From: Hyphomicrobiales bacterium
GTDB lineage: Bacteria; Pseudomonadota; Alphaproteobacteria; Rhizobiales; Aestuariivirgaceae
NCBI GenBank assembly: GCA_023266715.1
Contig: JAHFPK010000140.1
Location: forward strand, 1 to 7,198
DNA length: 7,198 bases
Direction of reading: 5' to 3'
Shown: in pieces, positions 1 to 6,896 of the stretch
Numbering within the stretch: position 1 is the first letter of the stretch
Layout: the number at the start of each line of letters is the position of its first letter
The notes under the pieces: model-generated
The model's input: the letters and a program-made list of their open reading frames with translations, nothing else
Database searches by the model: none
What the model was told of the DNA's origin: nothing
Program-made: the position numbers and the translations under genes

Positions 1-186
1 GTCGCTCCGCTGGTGTCATAAAAGTAGAGCTTTGCTAAGCAACGTAACTTCTTCATTATGGCAACCTTGCATGAAACAACAAACGCTAGTGTTTCGGACC
101 ATAATCCAGACTTGTTTTCGGAATGTTAATTCATTGTCTTCTTTTGTATTAATACCTTGTTTTGAGCGTTGTTTTGGTGACCTGAC
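1..186. other. A+T-rich non-coding leader of the multicopper oxidase gene
   Basis: No convincing complete gene is visible here. The stretch is clearly richer in A+T than the genes that follow. It contains an 11-bp inverted repeat TTGCTAAGCAA at 32-42 and a 10-bp perfect palindrome GTATTAATAC at 146-155, the latter about 30 bp ahead of the oxidase start. I could not find a good rightward sigma-70-type promoter: the T/A-rich TATTAAT at 147-153 has no properly spaced -35 partner. A leftward promoter-like pair lies at 55-82 and is listed separately. No paired MerR/CueR-type copper operator is visible. Confidence 0.6.
55..82 (-). promoter_or_regulatory. Possible leftward promoter toward the left edge
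   Basis: Read on the minus strand there is TTGTTG (77-82), a 16-bp spacer, then CATAAT (55-60), which matches five of six bases of the sigma-70 -10 consensus. The -35 is weak, with only the TTG matching. It would drive a gene going left out of the window; a minus-strand ATG at 17-19 opens a frame reading MTPAER before the edge, without an evident Shine-Dalgarno sequence. Both calls are inferences from short matches in an A+T-rich region, where chance hits are common. Confidence 0.25.
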
Positions 187-1575
187 ATGACCTTTTCGCT
201 GTCAAGGCGAACCCTTTTGCAGGGCCTGTGTGCCGCACCGTTTGGGTCAGGGCTTGCCCGAGCGCAAACGTTAACCGAACTCAAGGTCGCTTCACGAATT
301 ATTGAGGTTAACGGCCGCGCGGCGAAGATTTTTGGCATCACCAACAACAAAGGTGGAAATGGACTTTCGCTGATGCTGGAAGAACGGTTTCAGGTGCGGG
401 TTCAAAATGATTTGCCCGGTGAAACGTTGCTGCACTGGCATGGCTTGAACCCGCCTTCCGCCCAGGACGGCGTTCCCATGCTGTCGCAAGCGCCGCTGAA
501 ACCCGGTTCGTTCTTTGATTATGATTTTGTGAACACGCGTTCGGGCACCCACTGGATGCATTCGCATTTCGGATTGCAGGAGCAGCAGCTCTTGTCCGCG
601 CCATTGATTGTGCGCGAAACGGCAGAACCCCTGTTCGATGAACAGGAGCACGTGGTGATGCTCCATGATTTCAGTTTTCGCGATCCGCAGGAAATTCTGG
701 CTGAGTTGAAAGGCGGCGGACACGCGAACAATTCGATGGCTGGCATGAAGATGGCGATGCCGGGCATGCTCAACGACATCATGTTTGACGCATATCTGGC
801 CAATGACCGGGCACTCGATGATCCGGAAGTGGTGCGGGTGGGAAGATCCACGCAAATCCGGTTACGGATCATCAATGGGGCAGCGGCCACGAACATGTGG
901 ATTGATTTGGGCACCCTCAAGGGCGAACTCATCGCGGTTGACGGCAATGCGATATTTCCGTTGAAAGGCTCGTTGTTTCCTTTGGCGATTGCGCAAAGGG
1001 CCGACGTTCGCGTGAAACTGCCTGACGGCACAGGCGCTTGGCCCATTCTTTTCAGGCCGGAGGGACAAGTTACGCGCACCGGCATATATCTTGCGACACA
1101 AGGTGCCGAGATTGCCAAACTTCCAGATGAAGGTGAAGTGGCTCCCAAATTGGATTTGGTCCAGGAAATGAAACTGCGATCGGTTGCGGTGCTTCCTTCC
1201 GAACCGGTTACACGCACGGAAATTCTAGCTCTTACGGGTGGAGGCTCCGATTACATCTGGGGTCTCAACGGCAAGTCTGCCATGCATGAAACAATTTTCA
1301 CGGTTCATGAAAGTGAACGCATCGAGGTCATCATGCAGAACCAGACAGGAATGGCGCACCCCATGCATCTGCATGGGCATTATTTCAAGGTTGTGGCGAT
1401 CAACAATATTCCAATCGAAGGAGCTTTACGGGACACCGTGCTAGTGCCGCCCTCGATATCGGTGACCATCAGGTTCGCCACGGAAAATCCCGGAAACTGG
1501 GCCTTTCATTGCCATCATCTGTACCACATGAATGCGGGCATGATGGGGACCATCAGGTATTCCAGTGCGGCTTAA
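187..1575 (+). CDS. Tat-exported multicopper oxidase (laccase/CopA-like)
   Basis: A copper-dependent oxidase that should couple one-electron oxidation of a substrate (possibly Cu(I) or a phenol) to reduction of O2 to water in the periplasm. All four copper-ligand motifs are present: HWHG (83-86), HWMHSH (122-127), HPMHLHGH (391-398) and HCHHLYH plus a Met at 452 (441-452). These supply the type 1 Cys442, His391, His447 and axial Met452, and the His residues of the trinuclear centre. The N-terminus carries a twin-arginine signal (SRRTLL, Arg7-Arg8), a hydrophobic stretch and a likely cleavage site after ARA at 24-26. The length of 462 aa fits a three-cupredoxin-domain enzyme. A Met-rich insertion lies at about 184-199. 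The start is chosen because it gives an intact Tat signal and has GGTGA at 176-180, six bases upstream. The HCHxLYHM ending resembles CopA/PcoA-type copper-resistance oxidases, but no cop genes adjoin, so the substrate is unknown. Confidence 0.93.
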   Translation: MTFSLSRRTLLQGLCAAPFGSGLARAQTLTELKVASRIIEVNGRAAKIFGITNNKGGNGLSLMLEERFQVRVQNDLPGETLLHWHGLNPPSAQDGVPMLSQAPLKPGSFFDYDFVNTRSGTHWMHSHFGLQEQQLLSAPLIVRETAEPLFDEQEHVVMLHDFSFRDPQEILAELKGGGHANNSMAGMKMAMPGMLNDIMFDAYLANDRALDDPEVVRVGRSTQIRLRIINGAAATNMWIDLGTLKGELIAVDGNAIFPLKGSLFPLAIAQRADVRVKLPDGTGAWPILFRPEGQVTRTGIYLATQGAEIAKLPDEGEVAPKLDLVQEMKLRSVAVLPSEPVTRTEILALTGGGSDYIWGLNGKSAMHETIFTVHESERIEVIMQNQTGMAHPMHLHGHYFKVVAINNIPIEGALRDTVLVPPSISVTIRFATENPGNWAFHCHHLYHMNAGMMGTIRYSSAA

Positions 1576-1580
1576 CGAGA

Positions 1581-4307
1581 TCAGGCAAACGTCCCGTGGC
1601 AATGCTTGTACTTCTTTCCTGAGCCACAGGGGCAGGGGTCATTGCGGGAAACTTTGCCCCAGGTCCCCGGTTTTTTTGGATCCACCTTGGGACGGACCGC
1701 GGTCATTGTCTGGCCAAAAGCCGGGAAGCCTTCGCCCACATCGTCTTCGCCTGATACGGCGTCAATGTGATGGGCCTCCATGAAGGGAAGATCGTCCTCA
1801 TCGGGCAGCATTTCATCGGGTCTTTGCGTTTGAATTTCCACACGCATAACCTGGGCGGTGGAGGTCTCACGCAATTTGGAAATCATCGCCTCGAAAAGAT
1901 TGAAGGCTTCGGACTTGTATTCGTTGAGTGGATCGCGCTGGCCATAGCCGCGCAAGTGAATGACCTGGCGCAACTGTTCAACCGTTACGATGTGGTCACG
2001 CCAGAGCTGATCCAGAGTTTGCAGGACAACAGCCTTCTCAACCTGCTGCATGATTTGCGGGGTGAATTTTTCCCGTTTTGCCCGGTAGTATTCATCGGCG
2101 GTCTTTTTTACGCGCTCGCGGATTTCCTCGTCGGCAATGCCTTCTTCCTTGGCCCAATCTTCAATCGGGAAATCGATGGCCACGGCTTCACGCAGGCGCT
2201 GGCGAAGTTCGGTGGTTTCCCATTGTTCGGCATAGGAATTGTCGGGAATGTGCTTTGAAATGAGATCATCGATCACATGATGGCGCATGTCGTCCACGGT
2301 TTCGGAAACATCCTCCCCCTTCATGATCCCGATGCGCTGTTCAAAGATCACCTTGCGCTGATCGTTCATCACGTTGTCAAATTTCAGGAGATTCTTGCGA
2401 ATATCGAAGTTTCTGGCTTCAACTTTCTGTTGTGCCTTCTCAAGGGCCTTATTGATCCAGGAATGGACAATGGCTTCGCCTTCCTTGAGGCCCAGCCTCT
2501 GTAACATGGAATCCATGCGCTCGGAGCCAAAAATTCGCATCAGGTCATCTTCAAGGGAGAGATAGAATCTGGAGCGTCCTGGATCGCCCTGGCGGCCGGA
2601 ACGGCCTCGGAGCTGGTTATCGATGCGGCGGCTTTCATGGCGTTCGGTGCCGATAACAAAAAGACCGCCGGCCGCTATGACCTTCTGTTTATTTGCTTCG
2701 ATTTCGGCAGCAATGGCAGCAATGCGCTTGGTGCGCTCGGGCCCTTCCGGAACATTAGCCAAGTCCGTGGCAATGCGCATGTCGAGATTGCCGCCGAGCT
2801 TGATGTCGGTCCCGCGGCCTGCCATGTTGGTTGCAATGGTGACAGCGCCAGCAATGCCTGCCTGTGCAATGATTGCTGCTTCCTGCTCATGGTAGCGCGC
2901 ATTCAGGACATTATGCGGCACGCCCATTGACTTGAGCATGGCGGCAAGGGTTTCAGACTTTTCGATTGAGGTTGTTCCCACCAGAACCGGTTGGCCGCGC
3001 TCACGGGCATCCTTGATGGTTTCGATGATGGAGGCATATTTTTCGCGTGCCGTTCGATAGACCTCATCATCTTCATCGGTACGCGCCACCGCCTCATTCG
3101 TTGGCACTTCGATGACTTCGAGTTTGTAGATATCCATGAATTCGTCAGCTTCGGTTGAAGCGGTGCCGGTCATGCCCGCAAGTTTGGTATAGAGCCTGAA
3201 ATAATTCTGGAATGTAATGGAGGCGAGCGTCACGTTCTCCGGTTGGATGGCAGTGTGTTCTTTGGCTTCCAAGGCTTGGTGCAGGCCGTCGGAATAGCGC
3301 CTGCCCGGCATCATGCGGCCGGTGAACTCATCGATGATGATGACCTGATCATCCTTGACGATATAATCCTTGTCGCGCTGGAACAGCTTGTGGGCGCGCA
3401 GCGCCTGCTGCACATGATGGACGATGGTGACATTCTCGGCATCGTAAAGATTATCGCCCTTCAGCAAGCCAGCAGCGCCCAAAACCTGTTCAAGGTGTTC
3501 GTTGCCCTTTTCAGTTAAGGTGCAGGAGCGCTGTTTTTCATCAAGCTCGTAATCGTCCGAGGTCAGCTCCGGGATGTATTTATCAAGCGAATTGTAGAGA
3601 TCGGACTTGTCGTCAAGGGGACCGGAAATGATCAAGGGTGTCCGGGCTTCATCAACGAGGATCGAATCAACTTCGTCGACAATTGCGAAGTGGTGCCCGC
3701 GCTGGACCATTTCATTCAGGTGATACTTCATGTTGTCGCGGAGGTAATCAAAGCCCAACTCGTTGTTGGTGGCGTAGGTTACGTCGCAGGCATACATGTC
3801 CCGGCGCTCGGCGTCGGACAGGCCATGGACAATAACGCCGGTGGTGAGACCCAGAAAATCGTAAATCTTGCCCATCCAGGCAGCGTCGCGCTTGGCGAGA
3901 TAGTCGTTAACGGTGACGACATGAACGCCTTTGCCTTCGAGGGCATTGAGATAAACGGCAAGGGTTGCGACGAGGGTTTTGCCTTCGCCGGTTTTCATTT
4001 CTGAAATGGCGCCATCGTTCAAAACCATGCCGCCGATCATTTGAACATCAAAATGGCGCATGCCGAGGGTGCGTTTTGACGCTTCGCGAACCACGGCAAA
4101 AGCCGGGACCAGGAGATCATCCAAGGTTTTTCCGGCGGCCAACTCAGCCTTGAAGCTTGCGGTTTTTGCTTTCAATTCGGCATCCGAAAGGCTTTCCAAT
4201 TCGGCTTCCAGCCGGTTCATTTCCTCGACGGGACCACGATATTTAACGACCTTGCGATCATTGGTTGTGCCGAAGATTTTTGCCGCGATTGAACGCAGTC
4301 CGAGCAT
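1581..4307 (-). CDS. secA: Protein translocase subunit SecA
   Basis: The ATPase motor of general (Sec) secretion: it binds preproteins and drives them through SecYEG at the inner membrane. The 908-residue protein is full length for a proteobacterial SecA. In order it shows the Walker A motif MKTGEGKT (104-111), the DEVD Walker B box (211-214) with VDEARTPLIISG after it, a preprotein cross-linking region (about 225-375), the second helicase-like domain ending in motif VI QLRGRSGRQGDPG (565-577), the scaffold and wing region, the LWRDH two-helix finger region followed by HLRGYGQRDP (about 768-793), and the C-terminal zinc finger with Cys892, Cys894, Cys903 and His904, which in this family binds SecB and phospholipid. 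The start has AGGA at 4317-4320, nine bases upstream. The gene is convergent with the oxidase gene (5-bp gap) and divergent from the isomerase gene. No frameshift or missing key residue is seen. Confidence 0.98.
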   Translation of the reverse strand: MLGLRSIAAKIFGTTNDRKVVKYRGPVEEMNRLEAELESLSDAELKAKTASFKAELAAGKTLDDLLVPAFAVVREASKRTLGMRHFDVQMIGGMVLNDGAISEMKTGEGKTLVATLAVYLNALEGKGVHVVTVNDYLAKRDAAWMGKIYDFLGLTTGVIVHGLSDAERRDMYACDVTYATNNELGFDYLRDNMKYHLNEMVQRGHHFAIVDEVDSILVDEARTPLIISGPLDDKSDLYNSLDKYIPELTSDDYELDEKQRSCTLTEKGNEHLEQVLGAAGLLKGDNLYDAENVTIVHHVQQALRAHKLFQRDKDYIVKDDQVIIIDEFTGRMMPGRRYSDGLHQALEAKEHTAIQPENVTLASITFQNYFRLYTKLAGMTGTASTEADEFMDIYKLEVIEVPTNEAVARTDEDDEVYRTAREKYASIIETIKDARERGQPVLVGTTSIEKSETLAAMLKSMGVPHNVLNARYHEQEAAIIAQAGIAGAVTIATNMAGRGTDIKLGGNLDMRIATDLANVPEGPERTKRIAAIAAEIEANKQKVIAAGGLFVIGTERHESRRIDNQLRGRSGRQGDPGRSRFYLSLEDDLMRIFGSERMDSMLQRLGLKEGEAIVHSWINKALEKAQQKVEARNFDIRKNLLKFDNVMNDQRKVIFEQRIGIMKGEDVSETVDDMRHHVIDDLISKHIPDNSYAEQWETTELRQRLREAVAIDFPIEDWAKEEGIADEEIRERVKKTADEYYRAKREKFTPQIMQQVEKAVVLQTLDQLWRDHIVTVEQLRQVIHLRGYGQRDPLNEYKSEAFNLFEAMISKLRETSTAQVMRVEIQTQRPDEMLPDEDDLPFMEAHHIDAVSGEDDVGEGFPAFGQTMTAVRPKVDPKKPGTWGKVSRNDPCPCGSGKKYKHCHGTFA
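1629..1677 (+). terminator. Possible intrinsic terminator for the oxidase gene, inside the secA 3' end
   Basis: On the plus strand two GGGG blocks (1629-1632, 1635-1638) can pair in nested fashion with two CCCC blocks (1657-1660, 1665-1668). GG and then seven Ts (1671-1677) follow. This has the shape of a rho-independent terminator about 55-100 bases past the oxidase stop codon. The stems are short and broken by an internal loop, and the loop is long. On the other strand the same bases encode the SecA tail (the T run is Lys codons), so the resemblance may be a by-product of coding. Confidence 0.3.
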
Positions 4308-4325
4308 ATGTTTCGTTCCTTTTTT

Positions 4326-4338
4326 CGGGGAGGCCCCG
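4326..4338 (-). promoter_or_regulatory. Short GC hairpin just upstream of the secA ribosome binding site
   Basis: On the secA (minus) strand the leader reads CGGGGCCTCCCCG: a five-base GC stem with a three-base loop. Six As and the Shine-Dalgarno core AGGA (4317-4320) follow directly, about ten bases ahead of the ATG. It leaves the binding site single-stranded, so it may insulate or position the translation start, but it may also be fortuitous. It is not terminator-like in the secA direction, since As rather than Us follow. Confidence 0.35.
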
Positions 4339-4386
4339 TGAAGATTGGCGTCGAGAATTGCTGCCTGATAAGGCTTCGGTTCTCAA

Positions 4387-4398
4387 AGGTCTAGACCT
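4387..4398. repeat. Perfect 12-bp palindrome upstream of secA
   Basis: AGGTCTAGACCT equals its own reverse complement across all 12 bases and lies 80-91 bases before the secA start codon. A dimeric regulator could use such a site as an operator in the secA promoter region. No known binding motif is recognised, so its function is open. Confidence 0.4.
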
Positions 4399-4470
4399 AG
4401 TTGCTTGGTTGTAACCTGGAGTAATTCGAATTCAGGCCACAATTAAGAGCGGATTCCTGAGATTTCAATG

Positions 4471-4488
4471 TGTTGCAGGGCAGCAACA
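4471..4488. repeat. Inverted repeat, 6-bp arms
   Basis: TGTTGC (4471-4476) and GCAACA (4483-4488) are exact reverse complements around a six-base loop. The repeat lies 14 bases before the stronger hairpin at 4503-4529. No T run follows on either strand, so a terminator is not indicated. Confidence 0.35.
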
Positions 4489-4502
4489 GGTACTCAATCT
4501 GC

Positions 4503-4529
4503 GATCCCACCCTCTTGCATGGGGGGATC
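4503..4529. repeat. GC-rich stem-loop in the divergent intergenic region
   Basis: GATCCC (4503-4508) pairs exactly with GGGATC (4524-4529). After a single bulged A at 4509, CCC (4510-4512) pairs with GGG (4521-4523). The result is a nine-base-pair stem with an eight-base loop (TCTTGCAT), about 140 bases ahead of the isomerase gene. There is no T tract on either side in either direction. It could be part of a 5' leader of the isomerase transcript or a protein-binding site; the sequence does not decide. Confidence 0.45.
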
Positions 4530-4667
4530 AACAAGACCAATGTGCGCGGCGATTTGATATCAATGCCGCCCCGAGAGACAAGAAAATCCGGCTTATTCTT
4601 GCCTCTTTTGATGGCCATTGAGCGTTGCGGCGGGGCTAAGACCCGTTGAAAAAACAGAATTTGGACG

Positions 4668-5636
4668 ATGGGCCTCATGCCACGCATTCAAGATTACGTG
4701 AAGATTGCACTGCTAACCGGTTTTCTTGGCGCGACCATGGCGCTGAGCGCTCAGGCTCAGGAGATAAAAGACGACAAGGTTGTGGCCATCGTTAATGGCC
4801 ACGAAATCAAGATTTCAGAGGTGCAGATGGCCACCGATGACATCATTGGCCAGTTGCCCGATTTGCCACCGAAATTGCGCTATCCCTTCGTTGTAGAGTT
4901 TCTGGTTGAGCGTCATCTGTTAGCCCAACTGGCGGTCAAGGAAGGCATTGCGGATACGGACGAGTACAAGCGCCGTCTGGCCCTCTACCAGGCCAAGGCC
5001 CTGCGCGATGCCTATTTTTTCCAGAAGATTCGTCCGCAGGTCACGGAAGAAGAGATCAAGGCTGCCTATGATGCGGAATCAGCAAAGGTCGCTCAAACGG
5101 AGCGGGTCCGGGCGCGGCACATCCTTTTGGGAACCGAGAAGGAAGCCAATGAAATACTGGCGCGACTCAAGGCTGGTGAAAAATTTTCAGATCTTGCCAA
5201 GAAATACAGCCTTGATGGATCAAAAGATTACGGCGGTGACCTCGGATATTTCACCGCGCCTGAAATGGTTGCCGAGTTTTCGAAGGCTGCCTTTGCTCTG
5301 AAGGTTGGTGAAATATCGCAACCTGTGAAAACTGATTTTGGCTGGCATATTATCAAGGTTGAAGACCGGAAACTGGGGGCGGCACAACCTTATGATCAGG
5401 TAAAGTCTGCAATCCGCAACGTGCTCCTGCGCAAGAAAGTGCAAGAGATAATGGATGAGCTTCGTAAGACTGCCAAGGTTGAGGTTCTCGATGAGGACCT
5501 CAAGAAATATGCCGAAGACGTCGCAAAAAAGCGCAAGGCCATGCTGGACAAACAGAATGGCGGCGTAGCTGCACAGCCTGCCGAGGGTGAGACTGATACG
5601 GGCGGCAAGGGTGATCTGCAGGTTCCAGAACAATAA
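4668..5636 (+). CDS. Secreted parvulin-type peptidyl-prolyl cis-trans isomerase (PpiC/SurA/PrsA-like)
   Basis: A periplasmic foldase that should catalyse cis-trans isomerisation of prolyl bonds in exported proteins. Of 322 residues, 1-30 form a Sec-type signal peptide: a basic start, a hydrophobic core (about 11-26) and a type I cleavage site after AQA at 28-30. A helical N-terminal chaperone region follows (about 35-145, opening with VVAIVNGHEI as in SurA-like proteins). One parvulin domain spans about 147-234, marked by VRARHILL (His151), GGDLGYF (189-195) and FGWHIIKVED (His227). The C-terminus is a charged helix and then a Gly/Pro/Glu/Gln-rich, probably disordered tail. ATG at 4668 and the in-frame ATG at 4677 are both plausible starts; neither has a clear Shine-Dalgarno sequence, and both leave the signal peptide intact. 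The gene lies 19 bp before argJ and probably heads that operon. The subfamily cannot be settled by eye. Confidence 0.93.
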   Translation: MGLMPRIQDYVKIALLTGFLGATMALSAQAQEIKDDKVVAIVNGHEIKISEVQMATDDIIGQLPDLPPKLRYPFVVEFLVERHLLAQLAVKEGIADTDEYKRRLALYQAKALRDAYFFQKIRPQVTEEEIKAAYDAESAKVAQTERVRARHILLGTEKEANEILARLKAGEKFSDLAKKYSLDGSKDYGGDLGYFTAPEMVAEFSKAAFALKVGEISQPVKTDFGWHIIKVEDRKLGAAQPYDQVKSAIRNVLLRKKVQEIMDELRKTAKVEVLDEDLKKYAEDVAKKRKAMLDKQNGGVAAQPAEGETDTGGKGDLQVPEQ

Positions 5637-5655
5637 CATCCGTTAAGGGCGAGCC

Positions 5656-6894
5656 ATGGCGCATAGTGTTTCACCGCTCGCACCGCTTGCGGTTCCACGC
5701 CTTCCTGCCATTGACGGGGTGGAATTGGCGATTGCCGAAACCGGAATTCGCTACAAGAACCGTCCCGATGTGCTGCTGGCAACATTGTCTCCTGGCACAA
5801 GCGTTGCAGGTTGCCTGACGCTTTCAAAATCCCGTTCGGCTCCGGTTGACTGGTGTGCGCAGAGCCTGAAGGGTGGCAAGGCGCGGGCCGTGGTGATCAA
5901 TGCGGGCAATGCCAATGCCTTTACGGGCAAGGCGGGGGTGCGAACGGTTACCGTCGTTGCCAAGGCCGCAGCACAACAGTTGAAATGCCAGCCAGCGGAA
6001 ATTTTTCAAGCTTCAACCGGGGTGATTGGCGAGCCGCTTGATCCCACACCGATTGTGAATGCGCTACCGGCACTGATTGCTTCAGCGCGTGCGGATTGCT
6101 GGGACGATGCGGCGCGCGCCATCATGACCACGGATACTTTTGCCAAGGTTGCAACGGCTTCGGTGAAATATGCCGGCAAGACGGTTACGATTAACGGCAT
6201 TGCCAAGGGATCCGGCATGATAGCGCCCGACATGGCCACCATGCTTGTTTTCATCTTTACAGATGCTGCCATTCCTTCTCGCATTCTGCAGACATTGCTT
6301 TCCGACAGTGTCGCCAAGAGTTTCAATTGCATCACGGTTGACGGTGATACATCAACATCCGACACGGTTTTGCTGTTTGCCACGGGCAAGGCTGGGCCAG
6401 CGCCAAAAGCATTGAAGTCGGCAAGTGATGCGCAGCTAAAAGGATTTGCGAAGGCATTGTCTGGTCTTTGCCTTGATCTTGCCCAGCAGGTTGCACGGGA
6501 TGGCGAAGGGGCAGAGAAGCTCATTGAGATTGCGATTACAGGCGCGCAGTCCGATGGGGCCGCGCACCGGATTGCCATGTCGATTGCGAATTCACCGCTG
6601 GTGAAAACCGCAATTGCCGGTGAAGATGCCAATTGGGGCCGCATTGTCATGGCCATTGGCAAAGCCGGTGAAAAAGCCATTCGCGACAAGCTGCGCATTC
6701 GCATTGGCGGCATCCAGGTTGCGAAAAACGGCATGCGTGATCCCGATTACAAGGAAGCCGATATCATGCCGCACATGAAGGGGCGTGAGATTGTGATTGA
6801 AGCACATGTGGGTGTTGGAAAAGGCAAGGCCAAAGTCTGGACCTGTGATCTCACCCATCGCTATATCGAAATAAACGGTTCCTATCGCAGCTAA
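5656..6894 (+). CDS. argJ: Glutamate N-acetyltransferase (ornithine acetyltransferase) ArgJ
   Basis: A cytoplasmic enzyme of the cyclic arginine pathway. It moves the acetyl group from N-acetylornithine to glutamate, releasing ornithine and regenerating N-acetylglutamate; some members also use acetyl-CoA. The 412-residue protein is typical in length. It is made as a proprotein that self-cleaves before a conserved Thr, here Thr195 in KGSGMIAPDMATML (184-197). Other family marks are NAGNANA (82-88), the STGVIGE oxyanion-hole segment (120-126), DGDTSTSD (229-236), RDGEGAEKL (281-289), ANSPLVKTAIAGEDANWGR (311-329) and the C-terminal INGSYRS. The start ATG has AAGGG at 5645-5649, six bases upstream. 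The stop overlaps the next gene's start by one base. Whether this copy is mono- or bifunctional cannot be read from the sequence. Confidence 0.98.
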   Translation: MAHSVSPLAPLAVPRLPAIDGVELAIAETGIRYKNRPDVLLATLSPGTSVAGCLTLSKSRSAPVDWCAQSLKGGKARAVVINAGNANAFTGKAGVRTVTVVAKAAAQQLKCQPAEIFQASTGVIGEPLDPTPIVNALPALIASARADCWDDAARAIMTTDTFAKVATASVKYAGKTVTINGIAKGSGMIAPDMATMLVFIFTDAAIPSRILQTLLSDSVAKSFNCITVDGDTSTSDTVLLFATGKAGPAPKALKSASDAQLKGFAKALSGLCLDLAQQVARDGEGAEKLIEIAITGAQSDGAAHRIAMSIANSPLVKTAIAGEDANWGRIVMAIGKAGEKAIRDKLRIRIGGIQVAKNGMRDPDYKEADIMPHMKGREIVIEAHVGVGKGKAKVWTCDLTHRYIEINGSYRS

Positions 6895-6896
6895 TG
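6892..6896 (+). promoter_or_regulatory. Overlapping stop-start TAATG joining argJ and mutT
   Basis: The argJ stop TAA (6892-6894) and the mutT start ATG (6894-6896) share one A. The bases just upstream have no purine-rich Shine-Dalgarno run, so ribosomes finishing argJ most likely restart directly on mutT. This is inferred from the geometry. Confidence 0.7.

Larger units (their letters stand above)
4308..4667. other. Divergent intergenic region between secA and the isomerase gene
   Basis: These 360 bases must hold the promoters for both secA (leftward) and the isomerase-argJ-mutT cluster (rightward). I could not place a convincing -35/-10 pair for either. The region contains perfect palindromes at 4387-4398 (AGGTCTAGACCT), 4423-4432 (AATTCGAATT) and 4554-4563 (TTGATATCAA), and hairpins at 4326-4338, 4471-4488 and 4503-4529. 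A 96-codon minus-strand open frame covers 4397-4687, but its product has no recognisable motif or Shine-Dalgarno sequence and I do not call it. Confidence 0.6.

Noticed and set aside
61..76. ACCTTGCAT as half of a CueR/HmrR-type copper operator
   Set aside because: The inverted partner half-site (GCAAGGT at the expected distance) is missing.
292..855. 187-codon open frame on the minus strand inside the oxidase gene
   Set aside because: Antisense shadow; its His-rich look comes from reverse reading of Met (ATG) codons as CAT.
519..1217. 232-codon open frame on the minus strand inside the oxidase gene
   Set aside because: It lies wholly antisense to a gene with all copper motifs; the product is low in recognisable structure and rich in Ser, Arg and Cys, as expected of an antisense shadow.
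1767..2258. 163-codon open frame on the plus strand inside secA
   Set aside because: Opposite strand of the conserved SecA C-terminal third; its hydrophobic stretches reflect reversed SecA codons.
4326..4338. GC hairpin before secA as a rho-independent terminator
   Set aside because: The T run lies on the wrong side for plus-strand transcription, and As follow the hairpin on the minus strand.
4564..4650. 28-codon plus-strand frame (begins MPPRETRKSG) just upstream of the isomerase gene, considered as a leader or arrest peptide
   Set aside because: No ribosome binding site and no arrest-like motif near its end; short frames of this size are expected by chance.
4397..4687. 96-codon minus-strand open frame in the intergenic region
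   Set aside because: It overlaps the start of the isomerase gene, has no Shine-Dalgarno sequence at its ATG or at the internal ATG at 4616-4618, and shows no known motif. A small gene is not excluded but not supported.
6006..6734. 242-codon open frame on the minus strand inside argJ
   Set aside because: Entirely antisense to a fully conserved argJ; no motif and a composition typical of shadows (Ala, Ser and Met rich).
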